A stretch of 64,000 nucleotides of DNA. Source: Terrisporobacter petrolearius. Its GTDB lineage: Bacteria; Bacillota; Clostridia; Peptostreptococcales; Peptostreptococcaceae. Position 1 is the stretch's first letter. Each line of letters begins with the position of its first letter. The notes below the pieces were generated by a model, which had not been told where the DNA came from, did not search any database, and was given only the letters and a program-made list of their open reading frames with translations. The translations under genes were made by a program, and so were the position numbers. The stretch spans positions 1-64,000 of the forward strand of contig NZ_JAHZMO010000012.1 of NCBI RefSeq assembly GCF_020748185.1. The letters are read 5' to 3'. Below are positions 33,315 through 41,430 of the stretch, piece by piece.

Positions 33315-34598
33315 ATGGAAGTTTTAAAGGAGAATTCAATTGAAGAAATAGTAAAAAAAGAAAATAAATTTAAAGAAAAATTAAAAAATATAGGTCCGGG
33401 AGCCTTAATAGCAGCTGGATTTATAGGTCCGGGGACAATAACAACTTGTACAAAATCAGGAGCAAGCAGTGGATATACTCTTCTTTGGGCAATGTTATTT
33501 TCAACAGTTGCAACAATAATATTTCAAGAAATGGCGGCAAGGTTAGGTATAGTTACTCAAAAAGGTTTAGGTGAAAACATTAGAGAAAAAATTTCTAATA
33601 AAATATTAAAAGGCATAGCAGTAGGAATAGTAATAGTTGCCATATTTATAGGAAATATAGCTTATGAAACAGGCAATTTAGTTGGTGGTTCTATGGGACT
33701 TTCAATATTAATACCACAAGTTCCGAATACTATATGGGCACCATTGTTAGGCGTAGTGGCATTTGCGTTACTTTGGTCAGGAAATTATAAAAAAATAGAA
33801 AAAATATTAATAGGATTAGTTTTAGTTATGAGTGTTACATTTTTTACTACTGCCATAGTCTCAAAACCGGATTTTGGAGCAATTATAAAAGGAATGTTTA
33901 TACCAAGAGCGGGAGCAAATGATTGGTTAACTATAGTAGGATTAATAGGAACAACAGTAGTTCCTTATAACTTATTTTTACATGCATCTTCAGTATCTGA
34001 GAGATGGACTAGTAAAGAAGATTTAAAAAATGCAAGAATAGATACAGTTATATCTATAGGACTTGGAGGTCTTATTTCTATGGCTGTAATTATTTCAGCA
34101 TCAGCATCTTTTCATGGAGGCCAAACAGTTATAGATAGTGGAGCAGTAATGGCTGAGCAATTAGAACCATTACTTGGGTCATGGGCAAAATGGTTCTTTG
34201 GTATAGGATTATTTGCTGCAGGTTTTACTTCTGCAATAACAGCACCACTTTCAGCAGCATTTGCTACAACAGGTGCTCTTGGATATAAAAAGGATATGAA
34301 AAGTATGAAGTTTAAAATAATTTGGATGATAGTTTTAGGAGTAGGTATAGTGCTTAGCGCTCTTGGAATGTCATCAAGCCCAACAGAACTCATACTCGTA
34401 GCTCAAGCAGCAAATGCTATAATATTACCAATTATTGCAATATTCTTAATATATGTGCTTAATCATAAGGATTTGGGTGAGCATAAAAATAAGCTTTGGA
34501 ATAATGTATTGGGTCTATGTATATTAAGTGTAACTTTAGTTATAAGTTATCGTTCATTATTATCATTTGCTGAAGCTGTAAAGGGATTGTTTATGTAA
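33315..34598 (+). CDS. NRAMP-superfamily transporter lacking the canonical metal-binding motifs
   Basis: Polytopic membrane transporter, 427 aa and about 11 helices, in the NRAMP/MntH superfamily (Bacillus YcsG group). Canonical NRAMPs bind Mn/Fe through DPGN in helix 1 and MPH in helix 6. Here helix 1 reads GFIGPGTITTCTKSG, with the Asp and Asn replaced by Gly and Thr. Helix 6 reads TTVVPYNLFLHASS, with Met-Pro-His replaced by Val-Pro-Tyr. Metal transport by the standard site is therefore unlikely. Its place as the last gene of the pxp operon suggests uptake of 5-oxoproline or a related compound. ATG 33315 is preferred over 33309, which abuts AAGGGGG. Confidence 0.85.
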   Translation: MEVLKENSIEEIVKKENKFKEKLKNIGPGALIAAGFIGPGTITTCTKSGASSGYTLLWAMLFSTVATIIFQEMAARLGIVTQKGLGENIREKISNKILKGIAVGIVIVAIFIGNIAYETGNLVGGSMGLSILIPQVPNTIWAPLLGVVAFALLWSGNYKKIEKILIGLVLVMSVTFFTTAIVSKPDFGAIIKGMFIPRAGANDWLTIVGLIGTTVVPYNLFLHASSVSERWTSKEDLKNARIDTVISIGLGGLISMAVIISASASFHGGQTVIDSGAVMAEQLEPLLGSWAKWFFGIGLFAAGFTSAITAPLSAAFATTGALGYKKDMKSMKFKIIWMIVLGVGIVLSALGMSSSPTELILVAQAANAIILPIIAIFLIYVLNHKDLGEHKNKLWNNVLGLCILSVTLVISYRSLLSFAEAVKGLFM

Positions 34599-34611
34599 AT
34601 TTAATATAATT

Positions 34612-34657
34612 ATATAAAGGATAAGGTTTTATAATAAAACCTTATCCTTTATATTTT
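34612..34657 (+). terminator. Terminator of the 5-oxoprolinase operon
   Basis: Long stem TATAAAGGATAAGGTTTTAT / ATAAAACCTTATCCTTTATA followed by TTTT. Defines the end of the seven-gene unit. Confidence 0.92.
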
Positions 34658-34692
34658 ACTATGACTTTTTTAACTAAACAAATATATAGTTG

Positions 34693-34701
34693 TGCTATAA
34701 T
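34693..34701 (+). promoter_or_regulatory. Extended -10 promoter of metA
   Basis: TGCTATAAT, a perfect TGn-TATAAT element 33 bp before the metA start. No riboswitch precedes metA, unlike metY. Confidence 0.55.
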
Positions 34702-34733
34702 TTATTCTAAATATAGAAAAAGGGGGAAAATAA

Positions 34734-35651
34734 ATGCCTATAAAAATACCATCACAGTTACCTGCATACAATGTACTATCAAGTGAAAATATCTTTGTAA
34801 TGAATATAGAAAGAGCAAATCATCAAGATATTAGATCGCTTAAGATAGGGATATTAAATTTAATGCCTATAAAAATACAAGCTGAAAATCAACTGCTTAG
34901 ATATCTTTCAAATACACCACTTCAGGTTGAAATTACATTACTTCAAACTAAATCATATAGGGGAAACCATACACCGCTTGAACATTTGGAAAAATTCTAT
35001 AGATATGTGGATGACGTTAAAGATGAAAAGTTTGATGGACTTATTATTACTGGGGCACCAGTAGAACAAATGGAATTTGAGGATGTGGCTTATTGGGATG
35101 AATTGAAAAATATAATGGATTGGACTAAAAATCATGTTTATTCAACAGTTCATATATGTTGGGGAGCACAAGCAGCTCTTTATCATCATTACAATGTGCC
35201 TAAATATCAATTAGATAAAAAATTATTTGGCGTATTTAAACATAGGAATAATTTTGAACATGACAATTTAACGAGAGGTCTGAATGACTTGTTCTATGCT
35301 CCTCATTCTAGGCATACAGAAGTAAGAAAAGAAGATATAGAGAAAGTTGATGACTTAGAAATTTTATCACAATCAGATGAAGCAGGGATATTTATTGTAG
35401 CTAATAAAAGTAGAAGACAAATATTTATAACTGGTCACTTAGAATATGATAGAGATACTTTAAAAGGAGAATACTTAAGAGATTTAAGTAAGGGATTATC
35501 TATAGAAATACCTAAACATTATTTTGAAAATGATGATGACAAAACTACTCCTTTCGTTACTTGGAGAGAAAGTGCCAATATAGTTTTTGGAAATTGGTTA
35601 AACTACTGTGTATACCAAAATACACCTTATAATATAGAAGAAATAAATTGA
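34734..35651 (+). CDS. metA: Homoserine O-acetyltransferase (MetA family, acetyl-CoA type)
   Basis: First committed enzyme of methionine synthesis, 305 aa, class I glutamine-amidotransferase-like fold. The catalytic Cys is in [10 protein letters not shown] (near 142) and the His/Glu pair in [10 protein letters not shown] (near 235-237). In [10 protein letters not shown] the position that is Gly111 in E. coli MetA (GAPLG) is Glu. In characterised family members Glu here gives acetyl-CoA rather than succinyl-CoA specificity, so the product should be O-acetylhomoserine. This matches the metY gene at 45729, which uses O-acetylhomoserine. GGGGGA lies 7 nt before the ATG. Monocistronic. Confidence 0.94.
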   Translation: MPIKIPSQLPAYNVLSSENIFVMNIERANHQDIRSLKIGILNLMPIKIQAENQLLRYLSNTPLQVEITLLQTKSYRGNHTPLEHLEKFYRYVDDVKDEKFDGLIITGAPVEQMEFEDVAYWDELKNIMDWTKNHVYSTVHICWGAQAALYHHYNVPKYQLDKKLFGVFKHRNNFEHDNLTRGLNDLFYAPHSRHTEVRKEDIEKVDDLEILSQSDEAGIFIVANKSRRQIFITGHLEYDRDTLKGEYLRDLSKGLSIEIPKHYFENDDDKTTPFVTWRESANIVFGNWLNYCVYQNTPYNIEEIN

Positions 35652-35743
35652 TTGATATAATCAGGGATATATTTATTTAGCAAATAGAATTATTAATAAA
35701 TTTTCCTGGGAAATAATTGATATAAATTCAATATGAAAATATA

Positions 35744-35767
35744 GAGAGGAATAAGGTTATTCCTCTC
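35744..35767 (-). terminator. Hairpin at the 3' end of the HTH gene
   Basis: GAGAGGAATAA / TTATTCCTCTC overlaps the stop codon of the minus-strand HTH gene. On that strand it is followed by TATATTTTC, which makes a modest intrinsic terminator. Confidence 0.6.
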
Positions 35768-36206
35768 CTAATAATGTTAAATTATAAGAAAATAAGAGGT
35801 CATTAATACGAAGGATATTTAAGTTTTTATTTAGACCGAAGATTATAATACTATCTTTTGTAATTTTGGGATAAAGTTCACCGCAATTACCTATTTTTAA
35901 AGCCTTATTAGTTTCATCTAAAGTGAAATTACTACCTATACATAGTTGTAATATTTTGTCTCTGCTAGGTTTTTTATCTCCTCTTAAAATTTCATATGCA
36001 TAAGTTCTATCTAAGTCTGCATTTTTAATAACGGCGCTTTTACTCATGCCTTTTTCTTTGAATATTTTTTCGAAATATTCACAAAGTTTTATATTTCTTG
36101 AGTTATCTAAAGTGTTTGATATAAAATCATCTAAATTAGATTCATCATCTATATTATTTAATAAACTCATAAGCTTTATTGTTTCTAGATTTTTCATATA
36201 TTTCAC
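35757..36206 (-). CDS. Helix-turn-helix (XRE-like) protein
   Basis: 149 aa. The central part resembles a lambda-repressor-type helix-turn-helix: LCEYFEKIFKEKGMSKSAVI, KNADLDRTYAYEILRGDKKP, SRDKILQLCIGSNF, at about residues 36-90. The C-terminal ~50 residues (IIIFGLNKNLNILRINDLLF) are unassigned. It is transcribed divergently from the Ser/Thr kinase gene, with only about 60 bp between the starts. It is thus a candidate regulator or phosphorylation target of that kinase; no direct evidence supports either. GAGGTG lies 7-9 nt upstream of the ATG on the minus strand. Confidence 0.72.
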   Translation of the reverse strand: MKYMKNLETIKLMSLLNNIDDESNLDDFISNTLDNSRNIKLCEYFEKIFKEKGMSKSAVIKNADLDRTYAYEILRGDKKPSRDKILQLCIGSNFTLDETNKALKIGNCGELYPKITKDSIIIFGLNKNLNILRINDLLFSYNLTLLGEE

Positions 36207-36266
36207 CTCTTTATGTAATATGATATAATTTTAGCGTTAGAAAATCAATAATATGAGGTGCTAAAT

Positions 36267-37373
36267 TTGAATATAAATATGGAATTTAAATTATCATTGT
36301 ATGAGGAACTGAAATCTATTCATAAAAGTAGAAAAGTTGAAATTTTTATAGTTCAAAATATACAAGATGAAAAAATATATATAAAGAAAGTAATAAAAGA
36401 GTATACAAAGGAAATATATGAAGTTATAAAAAATATAAATTGTAAAAATATACCTAAAATATATGAAATATTAGAAAAAGAGGATCAACTTATAATAATT
36501 GAAGAGTTTATAAATGGAAATACTTTGCAGGAGATTCTAGAAAAAGAAAATAAGCTAAGAGAGAAAGAAGTAATTGAATATATGATTTCTTTGTGTGATG
36601 CTTTATATGAAATTCATAGTTTAAATCCTCCTATAATTCATAGAGATATCAAACCAGCTAATATAATTATAAGTAATGATAATATATTAAAATTAATTGA
36701 TTTTGATATTTCAAGAATTTATAAAGAAGGTGAAAGTTTAGATACAACACTTCTTGGAACAAAAGGATATGCCTCTCCAGAACAGTTTGGATTTGATCAA
36801 ACAGACTGTAGAAGTGATATATATGCAATGGGTATTATGATGAATGTATTAACTACGGGAAAACATATAAAAGAAGAATTTAATAATACTTTGCTAAAAG
36901 ACATAATAAAAAAATGTACTAATATATCTGCAGAAAAAAGATATGCTAATGTCCTTGATTTAAAAGAAGAATTAAAAAGTAAACTTTATGATAAAAAATA
37001 TACTAACATGGATAAAAAAGCAGATAGTAAATATCATATTAAAGAAGATATAAAAACAGAACATTATTATTCAAAAGCCTTGCCAGGTTTTAGAACTAAA
37101 AATCCAATATATATGATTGGTGCTAGTCTTTGGTACTTGTTTTTAACAATGGGTCTATTTATTGCAAAAAGTTTTAATGAATTTTTAGAGAATATTATAC
37201 TTGTTATAGTGATGTTATCAACTTATTTCATATTTACAAATTATTTAGGAATAAAAAACAAGTTACCATTGATAAAAAGCAAAAAAGTAGCAATCAGGTT
37301 GGTAGGATATTTTATTTATGTTACATGTATCTTTTTAATTGGCGGTGTATTATTAAGTTTAACTATGAATTAA
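36267..37373 (+). CDS. Membrane-anchored serine/threonine protein kinase
   Basis: Hanks-type kinase, about 368 aa. The kinase domain covers residues ~8-240: the ATP-anchoring Lys in YIKKVIKEY, hinge IIEEFINGNTL, catalytic loop HRDIKPANIII, DFD (magnesium loop, DFDI) and the activation segment ending GTKGYASPEQFG. The glycine-rich loop is poorly conserved (IHKSRKVEIF). The C-terminal ~100 residues hold three or four hydrophobic helices. No PASTA or FHA domain is present, so it differs from PrkC. GAGGTG at 36255-36260 best supports a TTG start at 36267; an ATG at 36279 has no site at suitable spacing. It neighbours a divergent HTH gene and a downstream FxLYD-like protein. Confidence 0.87.
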   Translation: MNINMEFKLSLYEELKSIHKSRKVEIFIVQNIQDEKIYIKKVIKEYTKEIYEVIKNINCKNIPKIYEILEKEDQLIIIEEFINGNTLQEILEKENKLREKEVIEYMISLCDALYEIHSLNPPIIHRDIKPANIIISNDNILKLIDFDISRIYKEGESLDTTLLGTKGYASPEQFGFDQTDCRSDIYAMGIMMNVLTTGKHIKEEFNNTLLKDIIKKCTNISAEKRYANVLDLKEELKSKLYDKKYTNMDKKADSKYHIKEDIKTEHYYSKALPGFRTKNPIYMIGASLWYLFLTMGLFIAKSFNEFLENIILVIVMLSTYFIFTNYLGIKNKLPLIKSKKVAIRLVGYFIYVTCIFLIGGVLLSLTMN

Positions 37374-37466
37374 AAATTCAATTTTGTATGCTGACAGCGT
37401 ACCAACACCCATGAGTAAATTTATATAATTAATTTATAATTAGACAATTACTTATGGAGGTAAAAT

Positions 37467-37877
37467 ATGAAGAAGATATTATTAGGTATTATTATTGGAT
37501 TTGTAGTTATTGTTGGAGGTTGTGTAGCATTAGTTGGAGCAGGAATGTCTAGTGTAGATAATGCAGTAAAAGAAGTGGAAAAAGAAACAGTTAAAAATGA
37601 TAATAAGCTACAAGAAATGGCTAAAGATATAAAATGGAAAGTAAAAAGAGGTGATTATAGTACTGAGATAGTTGGTATCTTTGAAAATACCAGCAAAAAA
37701 GTCATAGACTATGTTGAATTTGAATATAAATTAATGAACTCTGACGGAACAGTTATAGAAAAATCATTTACTAATGAAACAGAAATTGAGCCTGGAGAAA
37801 AGAGAAAAATTGAAATATTCTGCTCAGAAAATGATTTTGATAAATATGATATTAAAGTAAAATCCAGTGCTTTTTAA
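37467..37877 (+). CDS. Membrane-anchored FxLYD-type protein
   Basis: 136 aa. An N-terminal hydrophobic segment (residues 3-28, ILLGIIIGFVVIVGGCVALV) works as an uncleaved anchor or signal; the Cys in VGGC is only a weak lipobox. It is followed by a charged linker and a small beta-sandwich-like domain (IVGIFENTSKKVIDYVEFEY, then SFTNETEIEPGEKRKIEIF) typical of FxLYD/DUF3426-like extracellular domains. The function is unknown. It follows the kinase gene by 93 bp on the same strand, and a short hairpin lies between, so co-regulation is possible. GGAGG lies 7 nt before the ATG. Confidence 0.75.
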   Translation: MKKILLGIIIGFVVIVGGCVALVGAGMSSVDNAVKEVEKETVKNDNKLQEMAKDIKWKVKRGDYSTEIVGIFENTSKKVIDYVEFEYKLMNSDGTVIEKSFTNETEIEPGEKRKIEIFCSENDFDKYDIKVKSSAF

Positions 37878-37921
37878 ATAATTAAAAAAGTTTAAATAGG
37901 GGTATTTAAATTATATATATT

Positions 37922-37957
37922 AAGTGTGCATTTTGGGGGAAATGCATACTTTTTTTG
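37922..37957 (+). terminator. Terminator after the FxLYD-like gene
   Basis: Stem AAGTGTGCATTT / AAATGCATACTT (one G-U pair) with a TGGGGG loop and TTTTTTT. Confidence 0.92.
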
Positions 37958-37988
37958 TTATGAAATTTGTGAAATTTCTCATAAATAT

Positions 37989-38035
37989 AAAAGGTGTAAT
38001 GTGAGATAATCTGTTTTTATTCACACTACACCTTG
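37989..38035 (-). terminator. Terminator of the NimA-like gene
   Basis: Minus-strand stem AAGGTGTAGTGTGA / TCACATTACACCTT (one mismatch) followed by TTTTATATTT, directly beyond the stop codon. Confidence 0.8.
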
Positions 38036-38045
38036 TTAATTTATT

Positions 38046-38525
38046 TTATCTAGTGCAAATTTTTGCAGAAATATTTGTGCATGTAATTTTTAGCAAAAAA
38101 ATTTTATTTAAAGCTTCATTTTTAAACTCACTGGTACTATTTTTAGAAGTATAATTTCCTGTTATTTTATTTAGACCATGGATTTTATCATAAATATTAT
38201 GGACAAATCCAACCCTACCTGCAGACATTATACTATAGTATTCAAAATCATGGTCGCAAGAAGTATCATTTTCGATAATATGTTTTTTATTGTCAATTTC
38301 TATGAATACATTTGGGTTTTCCTCTAAAATATCAAGTTTTTTACCTATGGTAGAACAGTTACAGTAGAGAATAAGCTCCCCTTTGTCACTAAATTCATAA
38401 CCATAATTTAAAGGAACTAAATAAGGTACATTATTTTTACACATGGCGACTCTAACCACTTGACATTTAGAAACAATCTCTTTGATTGTATTAATATCCT
38501 TAATAGTTCTATCTTTTCTTCTCAA
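38046..38525 (-). CDS. NimA-like pyridoxamine 5'-phosphate oxidase family flavoprotein
   Basis: Split-barrel FMN-binding protein, about 159 aa. Related NimA proteins reduce 5-nitroimidazoles, and most family members have unknown substrates. Visible are the typical MRRKDR-type start (RRKDRTIKDINTIKEIV), VRVAMCKNNVPYLVPLNYGY near 25-45, LYCNCSTIGKKLDILEENPN near 55-75 and SAGRVGFV near 105. An ATG at 38534 lies directly on GGGG with no spacing. The in-frame TTG at 38525, which gives the family's usual start, is therefore preferred. Whether it affects metronidazole susceptibility cannot be told from sequence. Confidence 0.85.
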   Translation of the reverse strand: MRRKDRTIKDINTIKEIVSKCQVVRVAMCKNNVPYLVPLNYGYEFSDKGELILYCNCSTIGKKLDILEENPNVFIEIDNKKHIIENDTSCDHDFEYYSIMSAGRVGFVHNIYDKIHGLNKITGNYTSKNSTSEFKNEALNKIFLLKITCTNISAKICTR

Positions 38526-38643
38526 AATCCCCATCCCCTTAGTATATAATATATAATTGTAATAATTATAGCACTATTATATGTAAAAAAATGTATTTGA
38601 AAAATATACAGAATATTAAAATTTTTATTTATATAAAGAAAAC

Positions 38644-38681
38644 AAAAAGCCAATAAAGACATTTGTCTATAATTGGCTTAA
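38644..38681 (-). terminator. Terminator of ychF
   Basis: Minus-strand hairpin with AAGCCAAT / ATTGGCTT outer and AGACA / TGTCT inner stems, followed by TTTTTG. Confidence 0.82.
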
Positions 38682-38696
38682 TTATTTATATTTGTT

Positions 38697-39794
38697 TTAT
38701 ACGTTGAATCTCCAGTTAACTACGTCGCCATCTTGCATTACGTATTCTTTACCTTCAAGTCTAACTTTACCTTTTTCTCTTGCATTAGCTATAGAACCAC
38801 ATTCAACTAAATCTTTATAGTTTACTATTTCACCTCTAATGAATCCTTTTTCCATATCAGAGTGTATTTTACCAGCAGCTTGTGGAGCTTTAGTTCCTAT
38901 TGTTATAGTCCAAGCCCTGACTTCTTGAACACCAGCAGTTAAGTAAGACATAAGCCCAAGTAAAGAGTAAGAAGATTTTATTAATTTATCAAGACCTGAT
39001 TGCTCAAGACCTAAAGATTCTAAGAATTCTTGTTTTTCTTCTTCAGATTCTAATTCTGCTATTTCTGCTTCTATTTGAGCGCAAACAACAACAACTTCAG
39101 CGCTTTCATCAGCAGCAAATTCTCTAACTTTGTGAACATATTCATTATTTTCGCCTTCATCAGCTAAATCATCTTCACAAACATTTGTAGCATATATTAC
39201 TGGTTTAGAAGTTAATAAATTTAAAGTTTCAACAAATTCTCTTTGATCATCGTTTAAATCCATAGTTCTAACTGATTTATTTTCTTCTAGAACAGCTAGT
39301 ATCTCTTTTAAGAATTGTACTTCAGCAGCGATAGATTTATCAGCTTTAGCAGCTTTGCCACTTTTTAATATTCTTCTTTCTAATATTTCTATATCAGAGA
39401 ATATTAATTCTAAGTTTATAGTTTCTATATCTCTAAGTGGATCAACACTTCCATCAACGTGAACGACGTTTGGATCATCAAAACATCTAACAACGTGAAC
39501 TATAGCATCAACTTCTCTTATGTGAGATAAGAATTTATTTCCTAAACCTTCACCTTTTGAAGCGCCTCTAACTAAACCTGCTATATCACAGAATTCTATA
39601 GCTGTTGGAACAACTTTTTTACAATCATACATTTCTCTAAGTACTTCTAATCTTTCATCTGGAACAGAAACAACACCAACGTTTGGTTCTATTGTACAGA
39701 AAGGGTAGTTTGCAGATTCAGCTCCTGCTTGAGTTATAGCATTAAATAGTGTACTTTTACCAACGTTTGGTAATCCTACTATACCTAATTTCAT
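38697..39794 (-). CDS. ychF: Redox-regulated ATPase YchF (Obg family)
   Basis: Universally conserved Obg-family P-loop NTPase that prefers ATP, binds ribosomes and is linked to stress responses. 365 aa, full length. G1 GLPNVGKST at 6-14 and G3 DIAGLVRGASKGEGLGNKFL near 69. The G4 position is NVCED-like rather than NKxD, as expected for ATP use, and the C-terminal TGS-like domain includes FIRGEIVNYKDLV, then VRLEGKEYVMQDGD, then VNWRFNV at the very end. GGAAG lies upstream of the ATG on the minus strand. Monocistronic with its own terminator. Confidence 0.97.
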   Translation of the reverse strand: MKLGIVGLPNVGKSTLFNAITQAGAESANYPFCTIEPNVGVVSVPDERLEVLREMYDCKKVVPTAIEFCDIAGLVRGASKGEGLGNKFLSHIREVDAIVHVVRCFDDPNVVHVDGSVDPLRDIETINLELIFSDIEILERRILKSGKAAKADKSIAAEVQFLKEILAVLEENKSVRTMDLNDDQREFVETLNLLTSKPVIYATNVCEDDLADEGENNEYVHKVREFAADESAEVVVVCAQIEAEIAELESEEEKQEFLESLGLEQSGLDKLIKSSYSLLGLMSYLTAGVQEVRAWTITIGTKAPQAAGKIHSDMEKGFIRGEIVNYKDLVECGSIANAREKGKVRLEGKEYVMQDGDVVNWRFNV

Positions 39795-40095
39795 ATTAAT
39801 AATCTTCCTTTCTTATATGAATTTACATATTTGTCAATTTTATTTATACATAAATTATAAACACTTCTTAGTATTTTCTAGACATACATATTGATTATAC
39901 ATCATAATCTTAATATGTGTAAACACGTTTGAAATAAGTTATTATTTGTAAAATACATTATTTTTGTAAGAATTTATATTATTAATAGGATTTTAACTTG
40001 AAATTTGGCATATCCTAATAAAAATGTGCAAACGAAATAAAAATAAGTATTTTAGAAAATAATAAAAGATATATAATTAAGTAGAAGGAAAAATT

Positions 40096-40124
40096 TTGAA
40101 TATATAAATCATTTATTGTATATA
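40096..40124 (+). promoter_or_regulatory. Promoter of the yfmF-yfmH pair
   Basis: TTGAAT (40096-40101), 17-bp spacer, TATATA (40119-40124). The rest of the 359-bp gap between divergent ychF and yfmF (39795-40153) is AT-rich, and I see nothing else in it. Confidence 0.5.
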
Positions 40125-40153
40125 CAAGTTAATACTCATAAGAGGAGGTAAAA

Positions 40154-41428
40154 ATGAAAAATAATAAAACAATAAATCTAGGTAAAGGAATTAATTTAAC
40201 TTTAATACCAGAAGAAAAATTCAAAACTAATTTAGTAAGTATTTATATCCAAAGATTATTAAATAGAGATGAAGTAACTATGAATGCACTACTTCCTTCT
40301 ATAATAAAAAGTGGGAGTGAAAAATATCCAAGCGCTAGAGAAATGTCCAAGCATCAGGATGATTTATATGGAGTTTCTATAGGCGCTGATAGTAGTAAAA
40401 GAGGAGAAACTCAAGTAATTACTTTTAAAATTATTAGTACAGATGAAAAATACTTAGACGAAAAAATATTTAAACCTGTTGTGGAATTTTTAGACGAAGT
40501 AGTAAATCATCCATTAGTTATAGATGGGGGATTTAAAGAAGAATATGTAAAAATAGAAAAAGAAAACCTTAAAAATAGAATAGAGTCAGTTATAAATGAT
40601 AAAGGTAGATATGCTATTGAGCGTGCACGTGAAGAAATGTTTAAAGATGAAAAATATGGAATTAGTGATTTGGGTTACTTAGAAGACATAGATAAAATAA
40701 CTTCAAAAGGGCTTTATGAACATTATATGGAAATTATGAGGACTTCACCAATTGATATAGTAGTAGAAGGAAATTTTGATGAAGAAGAAATAGTAAAGAT
40801 TATATCTAGCGGATTTAACTTCCATAGAGAGAACATAGTAGAAATACCTAGAGCAGATTTCAAAAAAAATGTGGATGAAGTTAAGATAATAAAAGAAAAG
40901 ATGGATATAACACAAGGAAAGCTTGTTATGGGATTTAGATGCAATATTGACTATAAAGACGAATATAAATACTATTCTTTATTTGTAGGTTCTAATGTTC
41001 TTGGTGGAGGACCTCATTCAAAGTTATTCGTAAATGTTAGAGAAAAAGAAAGTTTATGCTATTATATATACTCTTCACTAGAAAAATATAAAACATCCAT
41101 GTTTATAGCTTCTGGAATAGAAGATGTAAATTACGATAAAACAATTAAGCTAATAAAAGAACAATTAGGATGCTTAAAAGAAGGCCAAATTTCTAAGGAA
41201 GAATTATTAAATAGTAAAAGTGCTTTAGTAAGTTCATTAAAAACAATAAAAGACTCTATAGGAGGAGCATCAGATTTTTACTTCTCTCAAACAATGGGCC
41301 AAACAAACTCAACTGTGGAAAAAATTATAGAAATTATAGAAAAGGTTACAGTGAAAGATATAGTTGATGCATTTAAAAATATTCAGTTAGATACTATATA
41401 CTTCTTAAGTAATAACATGGAGGCATAA
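40154..41428 (+). CDS. yfmF: M16-family protein YfmF-like (non-catalytic partner)
   Basis: 424-aa member of the insulinase-like M16 peptidase family, without the HxxEH zinc motif. In the expected region it reads ALLPSIIKSGSEKYPSAREM, so it is a non-catalytic subunit. The C-terminal M16 region is conserved (SNVLGGGPHSKLFVNVREKE, then LCYYIYSS), including the substrate-gripping R/Y segment. In Bacillus the YmfF/YmfH pair is required for 5-aminopentanol modification of elongation factor P, and homologues are annotated accordingly. Its stop is followed by the catalytic partner after 2 bp, which supports a heterodimer. GAGGAGGT lies before the ATG. Confidence 0.87.
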   Translation: MKNNKTINLGKGINLTLIPEEKFKTNLVSIYIQRLLNRDEVTMNALLPSIIKSGSEKYPSAREMSKHQDDLYGVSIGADSSKRGETQVITFKIISTDEKYLDEKIFKPVVEFLDEVVNHPLVIDGGFKEEYVKIEKENLKNRIESVINDKGRYAIERAREEMFKDEKYGISDLGYLEDIDKITSKGLYEHYMEIMRTSPIDIVVEGNFDEEEIVKIISSGFNFHRENIVEIPRADFKKNVDEVKIIKEKMDITQGKLVMGFRCNIDYKDEYKYYSLFVGSNVLGGGPHSKLFVNVREKESLCYYIYSSLEKYKTSMFIASGIEDVNYDKTIKLIKEQLGCLKEGQISKEELLNSKSALVSSLKTIKDSIGGASDFYFSQTMGQTNSTVEKIIEIIEKVTVKDIVDAFKNIQLDTIYFLSNNMEA

Positions 41429-41430
41429 AA

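Noticed and set aside
37384-37402. Short hairpin GTATGC-TGACA-GCGTAC between the kinase and FxLYD genes
   Set aside because: Only six pairs and no T run; too weak to call a terminator or operator.
35757-37877. Defence island interpretation of the HTH/kinase locus
   Set aside because: No nuclease, toxin, integrase or other defence-associated gene is adjacent, and the neighbours are housekeeping genes.
38046-38525. Calling the NimA-like gene a metronidazole resistance gene
   Set aside because: The family is broad and most members have no role in nitroimidazole resistance; no sequence feature here proves that activity.
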